Shown piece by piece: positions 58,640-64,000 of a DNA stretch of 64,000 nucleotides (positions within the stretch are counted from its first letter, which is position 1; the number at the start of each line of letters is the position of its first letter). Below the pieces are notes generated by a model. The model was not told the DNA's origin and made no database searches. It saw nothing but the letters and a program-made list of their open reading frames with translations. This DNA comes from Candidatus Phycosocius spiralis (GTDB lineage Bacteria; Pseudomonadota; Alphaproteobacteria; Caulobacterales; Aquidulcibacteraceae), in assembly GCF_030158815.1 (NCBI RefSeq), contig NZ_BPFZ01000001.1, positions 248,001-312,000 on the forward strand, given 5' to 3'. A program made the position numbers and the translations under genes.

Positions 58640-59071
58640 CTAGCCCCCGCTTGACTGCTCCAGCAGGCGGTAATGTTCGATGATTTGGCTGTCACAACTA
58701 AGCCTTTTCGCGATCTTGCTATCGGGCGCAATCACGCGCCAGAAGGGCACCACGTCGCTTGGTACCTTACCCTCAGCCAAATCCATAAGAGCGACTTCGG
58801 CCACCACTTTGAGGTAGATTGCGGTTGTGACGGGACAGGCCGCTTGGGCGTCATGCTTGCGCGCCAATTCATTGCGCATCCGCTCGATACTGCAGGTCTC
58901 CCCCACAGGAATACGCGCGATAAAATTGGCAATCGTGCCGGGGGACGCAATATGCATCGTCGTGCCGGTTTTGATGCCCGCAAAATCAGTATGCAACACC
59001 ACATTCTTTGGTGGCTTTGCGCCATCAAACCGCTTGCGCCAATCCGTTGGCCGCTTCGCCTTAACCGCCAT
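58640..59071 (-). CDS. Alkyltransferase-like (MGMT-fold) conserved protein without the catalytic Cys motif
   Basis: A 143-residue protein beginning MAVKAKRPTDWRKRFDGAKPP, with a GGAGGG site before the ATG at 59069-59071 (a longer frame to 59149 is less likely). The second half resembles the DNA-binding domain of O6-alkylguanine transferases: IPVGETCSIERMRNELARKHDAQAACPVTTAIYLKVVAEVA, then VPFWRVIAPDSKIAKRL. Where MGMT has PCHRV and alkyltransferase-like proteins PWHRV, this has PFWRV. I infer a non-catalytic DNA-binding or damage-sensing role; the homology is by eye only. Confidence 0.6.
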   Translation of the reverse strand: MAVKAKRPTDWRKRFDGAKPPKNVVLHTDFAGIKTGTTMHIASPGTIANFIARIPVGETCSIERMRNELARKHDAQAACPVTTAIYLKVVAEVALMDLAEGKVPSDVVPFWRVIAPDSKIAKRLSCDSQIIEHYRLLEQSSGG

Positions 59072-59208
59072 TCTAACCCTCCATTTGTGTGACGCATGGC
59101 TGCTGTCATCAACCAAGGCGTAAAGATAGTGGCCGGGGATCGCGGGCACAATTATCCCGTGTTTTTATGAGTGTGGGCAATGGGTTAGGAGGTTTGGTGT
59201 CTGGTGGG

Positions 59209-59880
59209 GTCAACTTCTGCGGGTTTCGGCTATTCCACGATTGCCCTATCTAGCTCAAGGCGTCGAAGTGTCAGATAGCTTGGTCGCTTCCCATTCTCTG
59301 TAGGTCATAGCTTTCCCTTTGACTCGCCATTCCAAAGTGCCGTTAGAAGGACGGCCGCAGACGACGGCCGCGGCTGCACTTGCGCTGGCGAAGGCATAGT
59401 CGGTGGTGAAGGTGCTGGCTTCTCCTTGCGGAACCAGAACGCCCGTCCGGCAAAGCTCGCCGTGCAGCTAGGCATAACCAGAGGCTTCTGTACCGATCCC
59501 AGCCCATTCGCGCCGGGCAGTTGATCCGGCTTGGACAACAAACTCACCATCACGTAGAAGCGCCTGCGCAGTGATGCCATGTTTGCGAAGATTGAGCTCG
59601 AAGCTCACGCTGGAGCTTTCGTCCGAGGAATTAGCTATAGCGGCGCGCAACATCCTGCGGCTGTTCAGGAACATGTTGATCCTGAGGGCCGGAAGGACCA
59701 TCAAGAGGTAGTCGAGAAAAGCCTCCATGTTCGCTTGCCAAACCTCGGACAGACTCGATCGCGCAGGCGTATTCCCTTTTCCAGTTTCACTTTTCCAATG
59801 GACCGCGCGATTTAGACCAGGCGCGCTTCGAGATATTTTACATGAGCCTTGTTCAGATTATTCGCGGCTGACGTTACGAG
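59209..59880. repeat. Direct repeat, copy 1 (GIY-YIG/DUF4357 gene segment)
   Basis: About 670 bases are repeated in the same orientation at 63081-63750. From about 59405 to 59833 the copies are nearly identical: by eye about six substitutions and one single-base indel. Outside this core they remain alignable but clearly diverged, including GTCAACTTCTGCG placed 34 bases past the gene end in both. The repeats enclose about 3.2 kb. Confidence 0.85.
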
Positions 59881-60153
59881 CACAGCGGTTGTCCACCACT
59901 CACGTTTGGCATCATGAGACTTAATCCGGTCGCTGATATCTTCCGCCTCGCCGATATAGGCGCAGGGCTCTCCGTCTTTGTCACCCAAAAGCAGATAGAC
60001 GCCCGTATAGCGGGCCTCTTTCCGGGCAAGTGCCTCGGCAATTTGGGTCCTAGGTGACATTATGACATGACCAGTCCAGTTAAAGACCTCAGCCGTCAGC
60101 ATCCCGTCGGGCTTGCCGTCTACGAAATAAAGTTCCAGTGAGCGCCCCGTCAT
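59255..60153 (-). pseudogene. GIY-YIG nuclease with DUF4357 domain, broken (copy 1)
   Basis: Three open pieces add up to one protein of about 300 residues. Piece one (60153-59812, 113 aa) is a GIY-YIG domain with GVY (51-53), YIG (66-68), Arg76 and Glu109. A TAA follows four residues after Glu109, and a one-base deletion soon after (in GAAAAGGGAATACG, around 59767-59780) shifts the frame. The next piece starts GNTPARSSLSEVWQAN and carries the middle region; a TAG at 59470-59472 interrupts it before LHGELCRTGVLVPQG and the DUF4357-like end at TGA 59255. It overlaps higA by four bases. Confidence 0.85.
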
Positions 60154-60512
60154 TCGCCCCTCCCTAAAACCAAAGCCCGCTGGGGATCACCTAGCTTGCC
60201 CACAAACGGCGCAACTTGGATCGTCCCTTCCCGGCTACGGGTCTGGGCAATGTCGAAGCTGTTTTGCATCCGCATCAAGGTATCCATCGACACGCCAAAG
60301 GCCTTTTCGATCCGCAATGCCATTTCCGGGGACAGATTAGCGCGCTCATTCAATAGCGCTGACAGCGCCGCTCGCGTCACGCCCAGCGCTTCGGCAGCCG
60401 CAGTGACCGACAGGCCCAGAGGCTCAATGATCTCGTGCTTCACAAAGCCGCCCGGATGGGCAGGGTTCTTTAAGCGGAAACCAGAAATCGCAGTCCCAGA
60501 AATCGCATTCAT
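60150..60512 (-). CDS. higA: HigA-family antitoxin
   Basis: A 120-residue HTH_XRE antitoxin. RLKNPAHPGGFVKHEIIEPLGLSVTAAAEALGVTRAALSALLNERANLSPEMALRIEKAFG is the standard HigA pattern, followed by TLMRMQNSFDIAQTR; the last 25 residues are an extra tail. It should neutralise HigB and repress the promoter before higB. A GTG at 60518 is possible, but the ATG at 60510-60512 has AGGAGG five bases upstream. It overlaps the broken nuclease gene by four bases. Confidence 0.93.
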   Translation of the reverse strand: MNAISGTAISGFRLKNPAHPGGFVKHEIIEPLGLSVTAAAEALGVTRAALSALLNERANLSPEMALRIEKAFGVSMDTLMRMQNSFDIAQTRSREGTIQVAPFVGKLGDPQRALVLGRGE

Positions 60513-60521
60513 AGCCACCTC

Positions 60522-60812
60522 CTAGTGGTAATCCTCATAGTCCAGATCGATGATCTCAATCTCGTCTTGATCGATCCAAAACGTCATCCGCCAGTTCTTG
60601 GTCACAAAAAGGCTCCAAGTGCCCTTTCGATCGCCAGTCAATAGATGCGCCTTCCAACTCGGCACAGTCCGAAGCTCGTCCTCCCGCTCCATGTCTTGGA
60701 GGAAGGTCACCATGCGCCGGATCTTGGACACCACAGCAGGCTGAAGCCCGCTAGCGTCGTCGCTTTCAATGAAACGGTGCAATCCCTTATGGATCACGTT
60801 CCTGATTTTCAT
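60522..60812 (-). CDS. higB: HigB-family mRNA interferase toxin
   Basis: A 96-residue RelE-superfamily toxin with the HigB pattern: HKGLHRFIESDDASGLQPAVVSKIRRM, then VPSWKAHLLTGDRKGTWSLFVTKNWRMTFWI and the terminal IEIIDLDYEDYH, whose aromatic/His end is typical. It cuts mRNA on the ribosome. Toxin before antitoxin is the normal higBA order. The stop TAG lies in the higA ribosome binding site, so the two are coupled. Confidence 0.93.
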   Translation of the reverse strand: MKIRNVIHKGLHRFIESDDASGLQPAVVSKIRRMVTFLQDMEREDELRTVPSWKAHLLTGDRKGTWSLFVTKNWRMTFWIDQDEIEIIDLDYEDYH

Positions 60813-60817
60813 GCCTC

Positions 60818-60847
60818 AAGCTACCAAAAAGGACCGTATGGTGTCAA
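60818..60847 (-). promoter_or_regulatory. Candidate higBA promoter and operator
   Basis: On the minus strand a consensus TTGACA (60847-60842) is followed after 18 bases by TAGCTT (60823-60818). The spacer holds ACCA...TGGT half-sites that HigA could bind. The predicted start is close to the higB ATG (60812), so the mRNA may have almost no leader. Confidence 0.5.
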
Positions 60848-60887
60848 GCGACACGATACAGTCTTATGGCGATGGCAATGGCTTGTT

Positions 60888-60911
60888 GTGCACCTTGAGG
60901 TGCACCCTACT
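60888..60911. repeat. REP-like palindrome 1
   Basis: GTGCACC-TTGA-GGTGCAC followed by CCTACT. The CCTAC tail after a stem-loop is typical of REP elements of RAYT-associated type. A second element with the same tail lies at 61046. No RAYT gene is in the window. Confidence 0.6.
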
Positions 60912-61045
60912 CTTGATAGATCCGCGGAAACCTGGGCGGCATGGCATGGTGAAATCAATTGAGGATTGGCTGTTTTCCAGCTTTTATCACGGGGGTATGT
61001 GAAGCGGATGGATGATTTCGATACACCTCGCAATCGATCTAAAAT

Positions 61046-61074
61046 GGTGCATTCCGCACGGAATGCACCCTACT
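61046..61074. repeat. REP-like palindrome 2
   Basis: GGTGCATTCCG and CGGAATGCACC are perfect 11-base arms around CA, followed by CTACT, so it shares TGCACCCTACT with the palindrome at 60888. The remaining sequence between higB and the next gene (60813-61307) shows no gene I can support. Confidence 0.65.
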
Positions 61075-61307
61075 GCGCAAAGCGCAATGATATTTCAAGA
61101 AAAGGCTAACAGCGACCATCTCGGTTGACAAAATCGAGATGGTTCATGAAGCTGTTGCGAAACGGGGCAGATATGTTTTCGACGTACGCATTCAAAATCT
61201 TGAAACTGGCGCAGTGGGTGGATTTGCCATTCTACTGTCTTCAGAAATCTGCAACCACTACTACCTAAGCGATTTATCACGTGTAATTTATTTTGGAGCT
61301 TGGACGC

Positions 61308-62620
61308 ATGACAAAGTTGAAGCGTGTAATTGTAGCACAGATTTTTATATTTTTGGGTGGATGGAGCACTGCCGCCCAAAGCGAAGCCACAGCTCCTTCC
61401 GAGAGCGGCGTAGTTCGCATTGCCAACCCAAGTGAAGGCTATACCTATTTTAACAAGCCCGGTGCGAATATCGATGACCACGAAGCAGAAGTTCGTTCAT
61501 GCTTGCTTGACGCCAAAGTCGTCGTTTCATTCGATGAATTTATCGGTAACAATCAATCGCTGGTGGTATTTATAATGACGTCTGAACGGACCAAATCAGC
61601 GCGCCTCTCAGCCTTAAAAATTGCATGATTGTCCGCGGTTGGCGGGTGGTCGGGCTTCAAACCGAAGAAGGAAAAGCCCTATCCGTGGGACCGCAAGATA
61701 AGCTGAGGTCATTTTTGTTAGGACAGGTTGGGGCCGAGAAGCCCCAAGGTCAGATTGTTCGCATCTGGGGAAACGAAGCGCTTAACGCAACCCACAAGCG
61801 CTCGGAACTCGTGCCAAGATCCACAAATAATGGGCAATTGTCGCTTTTATACTTGGGCAAAATCACCGATTTGCTCTATCCGCCCACAAATTCGGTTATG
61901 GTCAATTATGGTGGTAAGTCAACCTTAGAAACGCTCGACCACACGGCAAGCATGGCCGAACGTTTAAAGTCTGCTCAACGATCCGATGCGGTACTCGCGC
62001 GGCCCTTGCAGACAACCGAAAATATCGAGGTTCCAGAAACTTTTGAAAAAAAGATTGGTCGTAATCTTGCGGTCGCAGATTTTGCCAACATACCCGACGG
62101 TTGGGGCTTGATCGTGATACGAATCGATGGATGGAGCCTCAAAAATGGGCTTAGTCTTGGGTTTGGTCCCTTCAGGGGGCCCAAGCTGCGATCAAAAAAA
62201 GGTGTCATTGTCAATGAAATTGATTTCCGGCGCGGCCCTCTAAGTAAAGGGGTTGGAAAAGATGGCTCTTGGCTGATCCGTGCAGTACCGCCGGGCGAAT
62301 ATCGACTAAGCCAAATGGACGTTATCCCGCTTAATTTTTGCTTGGGTTCTCCTGTCTTCAAGTTAGAGAAAGGCCAGATCCTATATGCTGGCACGTTCGA
62401 CTTATCTGCAACAGCGATGGGTCCTGACTTGTCCATGGAGCCGGTACAAACGCTTTTGGTGGGAAGCCCATTTGCAGACAGAGTTCAGCCAGCATCCTAT
62501 GTTAATGGCTCCACGGCCAATTGCTTGGGCGGCGTATCCATTTATGCCATTGAGTTTCCAGGTGCCCCTTTTCTCGAAGACTACGAATGGGGGTCAAAGG
62601 CCAAAAAGAGCCTTAAATAG
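61308..62620 (+). pseudogene. Exported protein gene split by a one-base frameshift in an A tract
   Basis: Two adjacent frames look like one protein. The first (61308-61628) has a signal peptide (MTKLKRVIVAQIFIFLGGWSTAAQ) and GYTYFNKPGANIDDHEAEVRSCLLDA; the second (from 61625, about 331 aa) begins MIVRGWRVVGL. Adding one A to the AAAAA at 61616-61620 joins them as SALKNCMIVRGWRVV, like the ENCM-x-x-RGWR junction I remember from unnamed alphaproteobacterial envelope proteins. The rest has GWGLIVIRIDGWS and WLIRAVPPGEYRL, suggesting a beta-rich domain. Whether it is dead, slippery or a sequencing error is open. Function unknown. Confidence 0.65.
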
Positions 62621-63080
62621 GCACTTTTTAGGTTTATTCATTTCTGCCCGCTCATCATGCATCCTTTGTGCTTTGCTTGTGCCAAAACTAGGCAAAGGGC
62701 GGTGCCGCCCTGAACTGTGCTAATCATGCGTCACAACGACATGCTGACCATCATAGACTTCAAGATAAAGAAGGCCCATTCCTCAACTGAATTTCGGCCA
62801 AGAACTTATTCATCTTTTGCTATCCAATTGCCTTTCATCGACATCTCAAATACACTGATCTATTCAACATCCAAGCGCGCTCTAAACCAACTTTCATCTG
62901 CGTCAAACGCAGTAGCGGCAAGAACCTTAACTCGCACTAGATCGAGTACTGAGCTCAAACGCAACTATCTAGTTCTAAGAAGAGCACAATTTCACTATGC
63001 ACGCCTTGAAGTGAAGTCAGGATCGGATCGTCTGGCTAATCCTTTGTCAATTGTACCTGCCTTGACAACTGTCACGGGTT
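62621..63080. other. Intergenic region without a supportable gene
   Basis: About 460 bases between the split gene and the second repeat. A 132-codon frame starting at 62717 has no recognisable domain, no ribosome site and an amino-acid mix typical of chance frames. I see no RNA gene or clear repeat. Confidence 0.5.
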
Positions 63081-63750
63081 GTCAACTTCTGCGATGTATG
63101 GCCGTTCTGCGGTAGTTCGAATGGGATCATGGAATTGAAGTGTCAGAATGCTTTTTCGCTTCCCATGCTTTATAGGTCATGGCTCATCTCGTGACGCGCC
63201 ATTCCAACGTTTTAAGAAGGACAACCGATAAAAAGGAGGTAGCTGCACCCGTGCTGGCGAAGCCATAATTGGTGGTGAAGTTGCTGGCTTCTCCTTGCGG
63301 AACCAGAACACCCGTCCGGCAAAGCTCGCCGTGCAGCTGGCATAACCAGAGGCTTCTGTACCGATCCCAGCCCATTCGCGCCGGGCAGTTGATCCGGCTT
63401 GGACAACAAACTCACCATCACGTAGAAGTGCCTGCGCAGTGATGCCATGTTTGCGAAGATTGAGCTCGAAGCTCACGCTGGAGCTTTCGTCCGAGGAATT
63501 AGCTATAGCGGCGCGCAACATCCTGCGGCTGTTCAGGAACATGTCGATCCTGAGGGCCGGAAGGACCATCAAGAGGTACTCGAGAAAAGCCTCCATGTTC
63601 GCTTGCCAAACCTCGGACAGACTCGATCGCGCAGGCGTATTCCCTTTTCCAGTTTCACTTTTCCAATGGACCGCGCGATCTAGACCAGGCGCGCTTCGAG
63701 ATAGTTCAAGTGGGCCTTATGAAGGTCATTCGCAGCTAAGCATACCAGCT
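63081..63750. repeat. Direct repeat, copy 2 (GIY-YIG/DUF4357 gene segment)
   Basis: Partner of the repeat at 59209. The near-identical core is about 63275-63703; beyond it the sequence still aligns as the same kind of gene but is a different allele on both sides. Confidence 0.85.
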
Positions 63751-63765
63751 CAAAGATTATCCACC
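63127..63765 (-). pseudogene. GIY-YIG nuclease with DUF4357 domain, decayed fragment (copy 2)
   Basis: On the minus strand the remnant begins in the GIY-YIG end (WIIFELVCLAANDLHKAHLNYLEARLV), hits TAG at the codon where copy 1 has TAA, and carries the same one-base deletion just after. The middle piece (63596-63177) is nearly identical to copy 1 until a single-base deletion (GCCAGCTG against GCCTAGCTG) moves it out of frame. In the original frame the tail reads LHGELCRTGVLVPQGEASNF and, after one more stop, AMTYKAWEAKKHSDTSIP to TGA at 63127. The first half of the GIY-YIG domain is missing. Confidence 0.8.
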
Positions 63766-63886
63766 CCTAGCTTTTGGTATAGGGCGACGGGATGCTTTCT
63801 TTATCCATTTGAGCCAAATCTTTCGTCATCGCGCGATTATAAGTCAGAAACGTGCGTCCCTGCGACCCTTAAGGCCGCAGGGAAAT

Positions 63887-64000
63887 TTAGCGCACGATCT
63901 GGCGGTAAAACACATGCCCCCCTATCGCATTGACACGCAAATATACCCGTGACCAGTTGGGAGACACCATTAAAGCGTGAAAATGGGTTGCACCGGGTGC
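63887..64000 (-). CDS. SleB-type cell wall hydrolase, C-terminal end (cut by window edge)
   Basis: The last 37 codons of a minus-strand gene: GATHFHALMVSPNWSRVYLRVNAIGGHVFYR then QIVR and TAA. This resembles the end of SleB/CwlJ-type lytic enzymes (GATHYH...P.W......IG.HIFYR), which in proteobacteria act on peptidoglycan outside sporulation. A hairpin (CCCTGCG/CGCAGGG, 63858-63884) directly follows the stop and may help end transcription. The catalytic part lies outside the window. Confidence 0.65.
   Translation of the reverse strand, partial: APGATHFHALMVSPNWSRVYLRVNAIGGHVFYRQIVR

Noticed and set aside
62717-63115. A 132-codon plus-strand frame in the accessory region
   Set aside because: No ribosome site, no domain, and it runs into the decayed repeat; most likely chance.
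63768-63830. A minus-strand stretch reading MTKDLAQMDKESIPSPYTKS before the copy 2 remnant
   Set aside because: Too short and unrecognised; it ends in a stop directly before the GIY-YIG remnant and I cannot assign it to any gene.
63439-63933. A 164-codon plus-strand frame across copy 2 of the repeat
   Set aside because: It is antisense to the nuclease remnant and crosses into the gap before the SleB fragment; no domain is seen.
59160-64000. Prophage, integrative element or CRISPR array in the accessory end
   Set aside because: No integrase, phage structural gene, transposase, att-like duplication or regularly spaced repeat was found; the only long repeat is the nuclease gene pair.

Overview
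The window is chromosomal DNA of an alphaproteobacterium, most likely a member of or close to Caulobacterales/Hyphomonadaceae (inference from gene content and order, not a database match). Supporting signs are LpxI instead of LpxH in lipid A synthesis, a COQ7-type ubiquinone hydroxylase, a DUF1467 protein, the order nuoG-N / birA / coaX / rnj / mce, an Rrf2-NifS-SufBCDS-SufT-SufA cluster, and the run rpsB-tsf-pyrH-frr-uppS-cdsA-dxr-rseP-bamA-skp-lpxD-fabZ-lpxA-lpxI-lpxB. Most of the first 59 kb is housekeeping, tightly packed and often joined by 4-bp ATGA overlaps.

Layout. 1-3.3 kb: end of gluQ, an EamA transporter, then a lemA/TPM-protein trio on the minus strand. 3.4-11.7 kb: a long minus-strand Fe-S assembly operon led by iscR, with a toxin-antitoxin pair and a VOC-fold gene lying between sufB and sufC, and a candidate IscR type-1 operator in front of it. 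11.7-19.7 kb: a hydrolase, comEC, gltX, gltA, tRNA-Leu(CAA), a VTT-domain membrane protein, dsbB and coq7. 19.7-20.0 kb: intergenic region with a candidate mmgR/suhB-type small RNA. 20-33.8 kb: minus-strand run from nuoG to nuoN and on to birA, coaX, RNase J, methylmalonyl-CoA epimerase and DUF1467; nuoA-F are not in the window. 34-36.3 kb: a lipoprotein of unknown role and a fasciclin-domain protein. 36.4-53.1 kb: xseA, then the lipid A / outer-membrane biogenesis / isoprenoid / translation-factor run. 53.2-59.1 kb: a lipoprotein, mfd, a hemolysin-III family protein, sdhE and an alkyltransferase-like protein.

The last 5 kb (59.2-64 kb) differs from the rest: it is loose, repeat-rich and full of broken genes. 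It holds a higB-higA toxin-antitoxin pair translationally coupled to a GIY-YIG/DUF4357 nuclease gene that carries a nonsense mutation and a frameshift, a second decayed copy of that gene 3.9 kb away in the same orientation, two REP-like palindromes, a secreted-protein gene split by a one-base slip in an A tract, and at the edge the end of a SleB-type cell-wall hydrolase. The two nuclease copies are nearly identical in the middle and diverged at both ends, which suggests gene conversion. This is the accessory part of the window and the best place to look for something new.
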